Part shown: piece by piece, positions 14,485-22,100 of the stretch | Numbering within the stretch: position 1 is the stretch's first letter | Layout: the number at the start of each line of letters is the position of its first letter | Source of the DNA: Actinomycetes bacterium | Lineage (GTDB): Bacteria > Actinomycetota > Actinomycetes > Propionibacteriales > Nocardioidaceae | Direction of reading: 5' to 3' | NCBI GenBank assembly: GCA_023417775.1 | Contig: JAEZEJ010000122.1 | Coordinates: 1-30,932, forward strand | DNA length: 30,932 bases | Made by a program: the position numbers and the translations under genes | The notes under the pieces: model-generated | What the model saw: the letters and a program-made list of their open reading frames with translations, nothing else | What the model was told of the DNA's origin: nothing | The model's database searches: none

Positions 14485-15831
14485 ATGAATCCCACCCTGC
14501 GCGAGGTCGAGGCGGAGCTGCTCGCCCGCTGGCCCGAGACCAAGCTCGAGCCCTCCTTGGACCGTATCCGCGCGATCTGCGAGCTGCTCGGCAATCCGCA
14601 GGACGCCACGCCGCTGATCCAGCTGACCGGCACCAATGGCAAGAGCACCACCAGTCGCATGATCGACGCGCTGGTGCGGGCACTGGGGCTTCGGACCGGT
14701 CGATTCACCAGCCCGCACCTGCAGTCGATCACCGAGCGCATCAGCATCGACGGCGATCCGCTGACCGATGAGGAGTTCGTCCGGGCCTATGAGGATGTCG
14801 CGCCCTTCGCGCGGCTGGTCGACGACCAGCAGGAGCACCCGCTCTCGTTCTTCGAGCTCATGGTCGCGATGGCCTATGCGTCCTTCGCCGACGCCCCGGT
14901 GGACGCCGCGATCGTCGAGGTCGGCATGGGCGGCAGTTGGGACGCCACGAGCGTCGCCGACGCCCGCGTCTCGGTGGTCACGCCGATCGGTGTCGATCAC
15001 GCCCGCTACCTCGGCGACTCGCCCGAGCAGATCGCCGTGGAGAAGGCCGGCATCATCAAGCCCGGTGGGCAGGCGGTCTTCGCCGGGCAGGAGCCCGAGG
15101 TCCTGGACGTGCTGATGAGCCGGGCACTCGAGGTGGGGGCCCCGGTCGTCCGCGAGGGCGTCGACTTCGGCGTCGAGTCGCGGGTTCCCGCGGTCGGCGG
15201 CCAGCAGTTCACGCTGCAGGGCCTCAGCGGCCGGTACGAGAACCTGCTGTTGCCCCTGCACGGTGAGCACCAGGCGCGCAATGCGGCGCTGGCCCTCGCC
15301 GCGGTGGAGACCTTCACCGGCGCCAAGGAGCTCGATCCCGAGCTGGTCCGCCAGGCCTTCGGCGAGGTGCGTTCGCCCGGTCGGCTGGAGGTCGTGCGAC
15401 GCGGCCCCGCGGTGCTCCTCGACGCCGCCCACAATCCGCACGGGGTCGAGACGATGCTGCGCGCGGTCCAGGAGGAGTTCAGCTTCAGCCCCCTCGTCGG
15501 GGTCGTCGCGATGATGGGCGACAAGGATGTCGAGGAGATGCTCCGTCAGCTCGAGCCGGTGCTTGCGCACGTCGTGGCGACCGAGAACTCCTCCGACCGC
15601 TCGCTCCCGGCGGTGGAACTGGCCCAGATCGCCGCCGATATCTTCGGCGAGGACCGAGTCTCCTATGCGCCGCGGCTCGATGCGGCCGTCGAGGAGGGTA
15701 TCGCCCGCGCCGAGTCCGCCGAGGGCTATGAGGACGCGGTCGGCAGCGGCGGCGTCCTCATCACCGGCTCGGTCGTGACCGTCGGCGAGGCGCGCACCCT
15801 GCTCGGCGTCACCGGGGAGGAGCGTCCGTGA
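14485..15831 (+). CDS. folC: Folylpolyglutamate synthase / dihydrofolate synthase
   Basis: A 448-residue Mur-ligase-type enzyme that adds glutamate to dihydropteroate or folates using ATP. The P-loop TGTNGKST is at residues 48-55, GRFTSPHLQSITERI is the family block after it, VEVGMGGSWDATSV is the second signature with GGSW where GGRL is more common, and LDAAHNPHG marks the C-terminal ligase domain. Whether it makes dihydrofolate, polyglutamates or both cannot be told from sequence. ATG 14485 follows a leaderless-type promoter. Its stop overlaps the start of the DUF4233 gene by 4 bases. The valS-folC-DUF4233 order is conserved in actinobacteria, though here valS points the other way. Confidence 0.95.
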   Translation: MNPTLREVEAELLARWPETKLEPSLDRIRAICELLGNPQDATPLIQLTGTNGKSTTSRMIDALVRALGLRTGRFTSPHLQSITERISIDGDPLTDEEFVRAYEDVAPFARLVDDQQEHPLSFFELMVAMAYASFADAPVDAAIVEVGMGGSWDATSVADARVSVVTPIGVDHARYLGDSPEQIAVEKAGIIKPGGQAVFAGQEPEVLDVLMSRALEVGAPVVREGVDFGVESRVPAVGGQQFTLQGLSGRYENLLLPLHGEHQARNAALALAAVETFTGAKELDPELVRQAFGEVRSPGRLEVVRRGPAVLLDAAHNPHGVETMLRAVQEEFSFSPLVGVVAMMGDKDVEEMLRQLEPVLAHVVATENSSDRSLPAVELAQIAADIFGEDRVSYAPRLDAAVEEGIARAESAEGYEDAVGSGGVLITGSVVTVGEARTLLGVTGEERP

Positions 15832-16172
15832 AGCATCTGGCGATGGCGGTGCTGTGCTTCGAGTCGATCGTCCTCGGTCTCTCGGCCCCCGTCCTGATCA
15901 TGGTCGAGGATCTCGATCCGACGCTGGGCGTCGCGATCGGCGTCGGTCTCGCGGTCGCCTGTCTGCTGGCCGCCGGGCTGCTTCGCACGCCGGTGGGCGA
16001 ATGGCTCGGCCACGCCATCCAGGTCGCGGCGATCGCCCTGGGCTTCATCACTCCGGTGATGTTCTTCGTCGGCGCGATGTTCGCCGCGCTGTGGGGCACA
16101 GCCGTCTGGATGGGACGCCGGATCGCGAGCGATCGCGCCCGCTGGGCGGCTGCCGAGGAACCGCCGGGCTGA
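15828..16172 (+). CDS. DUF4233 membrane protein
   Basis: A 114-residue integral membrane protein of the DUF4233 family, found immediately downstream of folC in actinobacteria. Hydrophobic segments are near residues 3-25, 32-52 and 63-98, the last long enough for two passes, so three or four spans. The C-terminus is basic then short (GRRIASDRARW), suggesting it stays in the cytoplasm. GTG 15828 forms a GTGA overlap with the folC stop and has GGGGAGGAG 5 bases upstream, so it is translated with folC. Molecular role unknown. In relatives I remember ndk coming next; here ndk is 8.9 kb away. Confidence 0.85.
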   Translation: MKHLAMAVLCFESIVLGLSAPVLIMVEDLDPTLGVAIGVGLAVACLLAAGLLRTPVGEWLGHAIQVAAIALGFITPVMFFVGAMFAALWGTAVWMGRRIASDRARWAAAEEPPG

Positions 16173-16201
16173 CTCTCACGACCTCGGCGACCGCCGCTCA
16201 C

Positions 16202-16215
16202 ACGAGTATTCTCGT
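16202..16215 (+). promoter_or_regulatory. -10 element TATTCT inside a small palindrome
   Basis: TATTCT (16207-16212) ends 6 bases before ATG 16219. It overlaps the inverted repeat ACGAG-TATT-CTCGT (16202-16215), so a repressor could sit directly on the -10. The repeat is short and may be chance. Confidence 0.4.
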
Positions 16216-16218
16216 GAC

Positions 16219-16839
16219 ATGGTCCGCGTGCTGGTCGTCGCCGACGAAGAGGTACCCGCCGCGCGTTCGCGTGCGCAGCGGGTCGAGGCCGATCTGCTCC
16301 TCTCGGCCGGTGACCTCCCCTGGGACTATCTGGAGGGCCTCGCCGAGGCACTGGGCCTCCCGGCCGCCTGCGTGCCGGGCAATCACGATCCGGTCGGCGG
16401 GCGGCCGGCTCCGACGGGCTTCGTCTCGGCCGACGACCGGGTGGTCGAGATCGCCGGGCTCCGCGTGGCCGGTCTCGGAGGCTCGGTCCGATACAACGAC
16501 GGCGCGCATCAATACACGCAGGAGCAGTACCGGCGTCGTGTGGCGAGGCTGATCGAGGCCGCCGACGGACCCGTCGACGTGCTGTTGACGCATGCTCCTC
16601 CGTCCGGTCTCGGCGACGAGCCCGACCCGGCCCATCGGGGTATCGAGGCGCTGCACGAGCTCGTCGACGCATTGGCTCCCACCTGGCACCTGCACGGCCA
16701 CATCCACCCCTACGGCATGAACAAGCCCGATCGCCGGCTCGGCGACACCATCGTGCGCAATGTCATCCCCTGGACGGTGCTGGAGATCGAACCGCGTGCG
16801 GTCGGCTCCTCGTCGACGGGAGCCGGACGCAGCGCCTGA
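16219..16839 (+). CDS. Metallophosphoesterase (calcineurin-like)
   Basis: A 206-residue calcineurin-like phosphoesterase with a dinuclear metal centre. The motifs run in order: VVADEEV near the N-terminus (motif I), SAGDLPWDY (GDxx..D), PGNHDP (GNHD), LTHAPP and LHGHIHPYG (GHxH). Motif I is normally D-x-H; here the His position is Glu (DEE), as in a group of actinobacterial relatives that begin similarly (SDEV). The other metal ligands are present, so it is probably active. Substrate unknown: phosphodiester, nucleotide or protein phosphate. It is leaderless and lies 15 bases upstream of a ParB-like gene, with which it probably forms an operon. Confidence 0.82.
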   Translation: MVRVLVVADEEVPAARSRAQRVEADLLLSAGDLPWDYLEGLAEALGLPAACVPGNHDPVGGRPAPTGFVSADDRVVEIAGLRVAGLGGSVRYNDGAHQYTQEQYRRRVARLIEAADGPVDVLLTHAPPSGLGDEPDPAHRGIEALHELVDALAPTWHLHGHIHPYGMNKPDRRLGDTIVRNVIPWTVLEIEPRAVGSSSTGAGRSA

Positions 16840-16854
16840 CCAAGGAGGTTCCTC

Positions 16855-17709
16855 ATGGTGAGCAGTTCGGGGTCGCCCCGTGTCGATGCCGAGAGCGATT
16901 TCATGCGCGCCCGGCGCCATCAGGTCCTGTCCTCGCTCGCCGCCCGGATGCGCGGCGACACCGACACACGACAGTCGATGTCCTTCGATGACGTGGTGTC
17001 CGCGCTCGGTCGCCGGGCCGAGCACTATGCCGGGACCAAGGTGATCCCGCTGGACGCGATCGTCGGGTCGGTGGACCGGATGCGCGACTTCGACCGTCGC
17101 TTCCGTCCGACCTCGACACGCAGCCGGCAGCGATGGGAGCGGCTGGCGCGGGCCAGCCGGACGGGCGAGGAGATCCCGCCGATCGATGTCTATCAGGTGG
17201 GGGACTACTACTTCGTGCGCGACGGCCATCACCGGGTGTCGGTCGCTCGCAGCATGGGGGTCAAGGTCATCGAGGCCCGGGTGACGGTGATCGACACCTT
17301 CCTGCGGCCGGTGGGGATCGGCGGCCGCGAGGACCTCGAGCGCAAGCACTGGCGGCGGATCATGCTGGAGCGGGTGCCGTTCACGGGGGAGGCGCGGGCC
17401 GCCGTCGCGGTCGACGATGCCACCGACTACGGGATCATCGCCGAGACCGTCGAGGCGTGGGCCACGCGGACGATGCACGCCGAGGGCGCGTATATGGACA
17501 AGAAGACGATGGCCGAGCGCTGGTACGCCGAGGAGTTCGTGCCGGTGCTGGAGATGATCGAGGAGGCCGGGGTCCGCGGTCCGGACGAGCGCCCCGCCGC
17601 CGCCTATCTACGGGTGGCGGGGGAGCGCTATCGCCTCATCCGCGAGCACGAGTGGAATGCCGAGGTGATGGAGGCGGTCCGGGACTCCAAGGCCCGTCGC
17701 CGTCGATGA
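16855..17709 (+). CDS. ParB/Spo0J N-terminal-like domain protein, not a canonical ParB
   Basis: A 284-residue protein. Residues about 60-150 resemble the ParB/Srx-type fold: VIPLDAIVGSVDRM, then PPIDVYQVGDYYFVRDGHHRVSVARSMGVKVIEARV, where the G-H-H-R group corresponds to the GERR-type nucleotide-binding loop of ParB and sulfiredoxin. No ParB helix-turn-helix is evident. The C-terminal half is helical and charged with a YMDKKTMAERWY stretch and a basic tail KARRRR. The start has a near-perfect AAGGAGG (16842-16848) 6 bases upstream, 15 bases after the phosphoesterase stop, so co-expression is likely. CTP binding or nuclease action is only possible. It converges on the transporter operon, 12 bases apart. 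Confidence 0.7.
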   Translation: MVSSSGSPRVDAESDFMRARRHQVLSSLAARMRGDTDTRQSMSFDDVVSALGRRAEHYAGTKVIPLDAIVGSVDRMRDFDRRFRPTSTRSRQRWERLARASRTGEEIPPIDVYQVGDYYFVRDGHHRVSVARSMGVKVIEARVTVIDTFLRPVGIGGREDLERKHWRRIMLERVPFTGEARAAVAVDDATDYGIIAETVEAWATRTMHAEGAYMDKKTMAERWYAEEFVPVLEMIEEAGVRGPDERPAAAYLRVAGERYRLIREHEWNAEVMEAVRDSKARRRR

Positions 17710-17721
17710 CCACGGGTGACC

Positions 17722-18879
17722 TCACAGGCCGACGGTGAGGTTCTCTCCGGTGGAGGGGTCGAAGAGGTGGATCTTCGAGGTGTCGACGGAGAGCCTCGCC
17801 TCGTCGTCCTCGTGGACCTGGCTCGCGGAGTCCAACGACACCACCAGCTGAGTGCGGAGCGAGTCGCTGTCACCCTCCCGCGCCAGTTCACGCAGCTGAT
17901 CCTGGACCTCCGGCTCCGCGTCATAGGGCACGTACGCGTACTGCTGATCGCCCAGCCACTCGCGGACGTCGATATGCGCGGTGAACACATAGGCGTCATC
18001 GACATCGGCCTGCACGGAGGCGTCCTCGAAGTGCTCGGGGCGGATGCCCGCCATCAGCAGTCCCTTGTCGGCGGTGCGCTCCGCCTTGTCGGCGGGCAGC
18101 GGGAAGGACCCGAACGGCAAGGTGATCTGATCGTCCTCCACGGTGGCCGGCAGGAAGTTCATCGGCGGGGAGCCGATGAACCCGGCGACGAAGAGATTGG
18201 TCGGCTGCTCGTACAGCTCACGTGGGGAGGCCAGCTGCTGCAGCACACCCTTCTTCATCACCGCGACCCGGTCGCCCAGCGTCATCGCCTCGGTCTGATC
18301 GTGCGTGACATAGACCGTCGTGATGCCGAGCCGCTTCTGCAGCCGCGAGATCTCGGTGCGCATCTGACCGCGCAGCTTGGCATCCAGATTGGACAGCGGC
18401 TCGTCGAACAGGAAGGCCTTCGCATCGCGCACGATCGCCCGGCCCATCGCCACCCGCTGTCGCTGACCGCCCGAGAGATTGGCGGGCTTGCGCTCCAGGT
18501 GCTCGTCGAGGTCCAGCGTGCGGCTGGCCTCGCGCACCTTCTCATCGATCTCCTGCTTGCTGCGCTTGGCGAGGCGGAGCGGGAAGGCGATGTTCTCGTA
18601 CACCGTCAGGTGCGGGTAGAGCGCGTAGTTCTGGAACACCATCGCGAGATTGCGGTCGCGCGGCGCGAGGTCGTTGACCCGTTCCCCGTCGATGAGCATG
18701 TCGCCCGAGGTGATGTCCTCCAGTCCCACGATCATCCTCAGCAGAGTCGACTTGCCGCAGCCCGAGGGCCCGACCAGGATGACGAACTCTCCGTCCGCGA
18801 CGTCGATGCTGACGTCGTTGACCGCCGGGTAGCCGTCTCCGTACTTCTTGACGATGTTCTTCATCTCGATGGCTGCCAT
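17722..18879 (-). CDS. Sugar ABC transporter ATPase, MsiK/UgpC-type
   Basis: A 385-residue ATP-binding subunit of a CUT1-type carbohydrate importer. Walker A GPSGCGKST is at 37-45, Q-loop in VFQNYALYPHLTVYENI, signature LSGGQ at 135-139, Walker B ending Asp159-Glu160 (FLFDEPLSNLDA), and H-loop VTHDQTEA. The C-terminal third is the regulatory OB-fold/TOBE region of the MalK class. MsiK-like ATPases often serve several importers and lie alone; here the gene is 4 bases after the second permease gene and clearly belongs to the operon. It is last in the order binding protein, permease, permease, ATPase. A GAAGGG site lies about 8 bases before the ATG. Confidence 0.92.
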   Translation of the reverse strand: MAAIEMKNIVKKYGDGYPAVNDVSIDVADGEFVILVGPSGCGKSTLLRMIVGLEDITSGDMLIDGERVNDLAPRDRNLAMVFQNYALYPHLTVYENIAFPLRLAKRSKQEIDEKVREASRTLDLDEHLERKPANLSGGQRQRVAMGRAIVRDAKAFLFDEPLSNLDAKLRGQMRTEISRLQKRLGITTVYVTHDQTEAMTLGDRVAVMKKGVLQQLASPRELYEQPTNLFVAGFIGSPPMNFLPATVEDDQITLPFGSFPLPADKAERTADKGLLMAGIRPEHFEDASVQADVDDAYVFTAHIDVREWLGDQQYAYVPYDAEPEVQDQLRELAREGDSDSLRTQLVVSLDSASQVHEDDEARLSVDTSKIHLFDPSTGENLTVGL

Positions 18880-18883
18880 GAGA

Positions 18884-19729
18884 TCAACCCTTCACTGCGC
18901 CGGCGGTGAGACCGGCGACGATCTTGCGCTGGAAAAACAGGACCAGGAGGACGATGGGCACCGTCGCGACGACGGCACCGGCGGCCAGCAGCGATGCCGG
19001 CCGGTTGAACGGATCGTCGCCGACGAAGAAGGACAACGCCGCCGGGATGGGGCGGGCCCGCTCGGTCGACGTCAGCGAGATGCCGAAGACGAAGTCGTTC
19101 CAGGCGAAGAAGAAGGTCAGGATCGCCGCGGTGAACACACCGGGTGCGGCCAGCGGGACGATGACCCGACGGAAGGCCTGCCAGGCCGTGGCGCCGTCGA
19201 CCTGCGCGGCCTGCTCCATCTCCCAGGGAATCTCGCGGAAGAAAGCCGAGAGCGTCCAGATCGCCAGCGGCAGCGTGAACGACATATAGGGGATGATCAG
19301 GCCGATCCAGGTGTCGTAGATGCCGAAGGTGCGCCACATGTCGAACAGCGGGCCGACCAGGGATACCACCGGGAACATCGCGATCACGAGGGCCGTCGTC
19401 AGCACGAACTTCTTGCCCTTGAATTCGAGCCGGGCGACCGCATAGGCCGTGAGCGTCGCGATCACGACCGACAGGAAGGTGGCGATGAGGCAGATGCCGA
19501 TCGAGTTGAAGATCGCCTTCTGAAACTGGTCGTCCTTGACGACATCCACATAGTTCTGCCAGCCCGCGCCGCCCCCGCTGCTGGGGAAGAAGCCGGGGCT
19601 GCCGTTGGTGACGGCGTCCTGGCTCTTGAAGGACAGCGAGATGATCCACGCCACCGGCAGCAGACACCAGATGAGGATGAGGGCGAGGCCGATGGCGGTG
19701 CCGATACGGCTGAGCGTGTCATTGCGCAT
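18884..19729 (-). CDS. Carbohydrate ABC transporter permease, MalG-type
   Basis: A 281-residue inner-membrane permease of the CUT1 family, the second of the heterodimer. Six hydrophobic spans are visible, starting with IGTAIGLALILIWCLLPVAWII near residues 9-30. The EAA loop that docks onto the ATPase reads EMEQAAQVDGATAWQAFRRVIVPLAAPG. Its length and the short N-terminus mark it as the MalG-like partner. Starts 6 bases after the MalF-like stop and ends 4 bases before the ATPase gene, fitting one polycistronic message. Substrate probably an oligosaccharide with alpha-glucosidic bonds, from the neighbouring GH13 gene. Confidence 0.92.
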   Translation of the reverse strand: MRNDTLSRIGTAIGLALILIWCLLPVAWIISLSFKSQDAVTNGSPGFFPSSGGGAGWQNYVDVVKDDQFQKAIFNSIGICLIATFLSVVIATLTAYAVARLEFKGKKFVLTTALVIAMFPVVSLVGPLFDMWRTFGIYDTWIGLIIPYMSFTLPLAIWTLSAFFREIPWEMEQAAQVDGATAWQAFRRVIVPLAAPGVFTAAILTFFFAWNDFVFGISLTSTERARPIPAALSFFVGDDPFNRPASLLAAGAVVATVPIVLLVLFFQRKIVAGLTAGAVKG

Positions 19730-19735
19730 GCTGAA

Positions 19736-20668
19736 TCACCCCTGCCTGGCGGCCGACAGATCGACGCGGAAGAGCTTGACGATCACGAAGGCGACCACCA
19801 GCACGGACAGGAAGAGCAGGACCGAGAGCGCTGAGCCGATGCCGAGCTGGAACTGCTCGATGACCTGACGGTAGGTGAGGAAGGAGATCGACTCTGTTCC
19901 CTGGGCGCCATTGGTCATGACGAAGATGTTGTCGAAGATGCGGTAGGCGTCCAGCGCCCGGAAGAGCACCGCGACCATGATCGCCGCCCGCATATTGGGC
20001 AGGATCACCCGCCACAGCCGCTGCCACCAGGTGGCGCCGTCGACCTTGGCCGCCTCGAGCATGTCCTCGGGCACCTGGGCCAGTCCGGCGAGCAGGAGCA
20101 GAGCCATGAAGGGGGTGGTCTTCCAGATCTCCGAGACCATGATGGCGACGATCGCGGACCAGTAGTCGCCGAACCAGTCGAAGTCGGCGTTCATGAACGG
20201 GATCCAGCTGTTGACGAAGCCGTTCGTATTGGAGAAGGCGAACTGCCAGGCGAAGCCCGAGACGACGGTGATGATGCCGTAGGGGATCAGGATGGAGGTC
20301 CGCACGAGGCCGCGGGCGAAGATCAGCTTGTGCATCACCATCGCGAAGGCGAAGCCGATGACCAGCTCGAAGAAGACCGTGACGATCATGATGAACACCG
20401 TGTTGGCGGTGTCGCGCCAGAACAGCTGATCGCTCAGCGCGGTGAGGTAGTTCTGGAAGCCCACGAAGGTCCGGTCGTCCGGCGCGGTGAGGGTGTAGTC
20501 GAAGAGCGAGAGATACAACGCTCGCAGCATCGGGAAGGCCGTGACCAGCAGCATCAGTGCGATGGCCGGGGCCACGAGCTTGATCGCGAGGCGATTCTCG
20601 GCCCGGGACTTGTCCGATGTGCGAGCCTCGTGTCTCGGCTTCGTCGGCGTTTCGGCGGTGGTGGTCAC
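19736..20668 (-). CDS. Carbohydrate ABC transporter permease, MalF-type
   Basis: A 310-residue permease of the CUT1 family. A 28-residue hydrophilic, charged N-terminus precedes the first span (LVAPAIALMLLVTAFPMLRALYLSLFDY), then about five more. The EAA loop is EAAKVDGATWWQRLWRVILPN. The GTG start overlaps the TGA of the binding-protein gene in a GTGA junction, so translation is coupled. Together with the next gene it forms the membrane channel of the importer. Confidence 0.92.
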   Translation of the reverse strand: MTTTAETPTKPRHEARTSDKSRAENRLAIKLVAPAIALMLLVTAFPMLRALYLSLFDYTLTAPDDRTFVGFQNYLTALSDQLFWRDTANTVFIMIVTVFFELVIGFAFAMVMHKLIFARGLVRTSILIPYGIITVVSGFAWQFAFSNTNGFVNSWIPFMNADFDWFGDYWSAIVAIMVSEIWKTTPFMALLLLAGLAQVPEDMLEAAKVDGATWWQRLWRVILPNMRAAIMVAVLFRALDAYRIFDNIFVMTNGAQGTESISFLTYRQVIEQFQLGIGSALSVLLFLSVLVVAFVIVKLFRVDLSAARQG

Positions 20669-21984
20669 AGCAGAGCCTCCCCTCGCAGGACCGCCTTCAA
20701 GAAGGCGGCGGAACGCTCGGGCGTGGTGTCGGGGTTGACGCTCGACGGCGGATGCCAGCGAGATTGGATCGCATTGGAGATCTGGCTGTAGAAGGCGCTC
20801 TTGGGACGGGGTCCCGCCTCGTCGATGCTCTCGCGGAACAGCTCCAGGAGGTCCGGCGGGAAGGCCTCGGCCAGCTCGGGGGAGTCGTAGACGGACTCAC
20901 GGGTCGGTGCGAAGCCATCGTTGACCGCCAGCTCGGCCTGCGCTTCGGGACTGGCCACGCAGAGCGCCGCCTCCTGGGCGAAGTCCGGGTGCTCGGTGAA
21001 GGCGCCGACGCCGATCTCGATGCCGCCGATCGGGGGCTTGGACTCCTCGCCCTCGACCGTCTGCGGGTACCGGACCCATCCGAGGTCCTCGAAGGCCTCC
21101 TCATCGGTGGGACCGCCGGACTGGCCGATGAGTCCCTTGTAGTTGGAGTAGACGAAGGTCCAGTTGACCATGAAGGAACCGGGGCCCTCGGCGGGGAACA
21201 TCCGCCCCAGGCTGGTGCCCTCATTGGAGGTGCTGAGGTCCGGTTGGGCCGCGCCGGAGTCGACCAGCTTCTGGATGACCGCCGCCGCGTCCTTACCGGC
21301 CTGGGAGTCGATGGTGACCTTCGCGTCGCGACCGTCCTCGACCGTGTCCGGGTCGAGGATATTGCCGCCGGCGCCCTGGACCATCGCGTTGATCCAGACG
21401 ACATAGGCCTCATAGCGGTTGGCCTGTACGCCGACGGTGCCGCCCTGGTCGGCGGCGGCGTCGATGACCTGGTCCCATGTGACCGGCTGGGACATGTCGA
21501 GCCCGGCCGCCTCGGCCAGCGACTTGCGATACCAGAGCACCTGGGTGTTCGCCCACTGCGGGACGGCCACGACCTGGTCGTTCCACTGGACGATGTCCGC
21601 GGGACCGTCGAGCACGTCGTCGAGAGCCCGGTCGGCGAGATCGTCCTCGAAGGGGAGGATCCACTGGGCATTGGCGAACTCGGGGACGAAGACCGGATCG
21701 AGGCTCATCAGATCCATCGAGCTGTCCTCGGCGGCGAGTCGCCGGGCGAGCTGGGTGCGCTGGTCGGTGGCGCTCGACGGCAGCGCCCGGATCTGGATGT
21801 CGTAGTCGTCGGTGCTGCAGTCCTCGGCGAGTTGGGTGAGGGTCTCCTGGCCGTCGGGGTTGATGTACCAGGTGAGCGTCGGCTTGCCGCTGTCGCCACC
21901 GCAGGCGGCCAGCAGGGAGACCCCGAGGGTCAGACAGGCCGCGGTCCCCAGTGCTCTTCGCAGTCGAGTGCCTCGCGACCTCAT
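20665..21984 (-). CDS. Extracellular sugar-binding lipoprotein (ABC transporter)
   Basis: A 439-residue solute-binding protein of the type-1 extracellular (MalE-like) family. The N-terminus MRSRGTRLRRALGT is basic, followed by a hydrophobic core and the lipobox LAAC with lipidated Cys28, then GGDSG; it should be anchored to the outer face of the membrane. ILPFEDDLADRALDD, GTVGVQANRYEAYVVWINAMV and APTRESVYDSPELAEAFP fit the family. ATG 21984 is chosen because it gives a clean lipoprotein signal; an in-frame upstream extension to 22056 would bury it. First gene of the four-gene importer operon. Confidence 0.92.
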   Translation of the reverse strand: MRSRGTRLRRALGTAACLTLGVSLLAACGGDSGKPTLTWYINPDGQETLTQLAEDCSTDDYDIQIRALPSSATDQRTQLARRLAAEDSSMDLMSLDPVFVPEFANAQWILPFEDDLADRALDDVLDGPADIVQWNDQVVAVPQWANTQVLWYRKSLAEAAGLDMSQPVTWDQVIDAAADQGGTVGVQANRYEAYVVWINAMVQGAGGNILDPDTVEDGRDAKVTIDSQAGKDAAAVIQKLVDSGAAQPDLSTSNEGTSLGRMFPAEGPGSFMVNWTFVYSNYKGLIGQSGGPTDEEAFEDLGWVRYPQTVEGEESKPPIGGIEIGVGAFTEHPDFAQEAALCVASPEAQAELAVNDGFAPTRESVYDSPELAEAFPPDLLELFRESIDEAGPRPKSAFYSQISNAIQSRWHPPSSVNPDTTPERSAAFLKAVLRGEALL

Positions 21985-22042
21985 GTCCTGCGTCCCATCG
22001 AATCGCCCCTTACATGGTCCGGCGTCTCGTCCCTCGGTGTGG

Positions 22043-22096
22043 GTGACCCCTGTCACAGTGGAATTTCAACTTAGGAGAGAACGCGACCCACTGCAA
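22043..22096 (-). promoter_or_regulatory. Promoter and operator-like repeat of the sugar importer operon
   Basis: On the minus strand TTGCAG (22096-22091) and TAAGTT (22073-22068) are separated by exactly 17 bases, a classic -35/-10 layout, with a start near 22060. The inverted repeat GTGAC-CCCT-GTCAC (22043-22056) would fall just after the start site, where a LacI-type repressor could act. The leader would be about 75 bases. Confidence 0.45.
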
Positions 22097-22100
22097 CTGG

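Noticed and set aside
14485..15570. Upstream extension of the valS frame by over 400 codons through folC
   Set aside because: The extension is antisense to folC, lacks domain sense, and a leaderless promoter fixes the valS start at 14304.
16855..17709. Chromosome partitioning ParB
   Set aside because: It lacks the ParB helix-turn-helix and dimer domain, there is no parA nearby, and no parS-like palindrome was seen.
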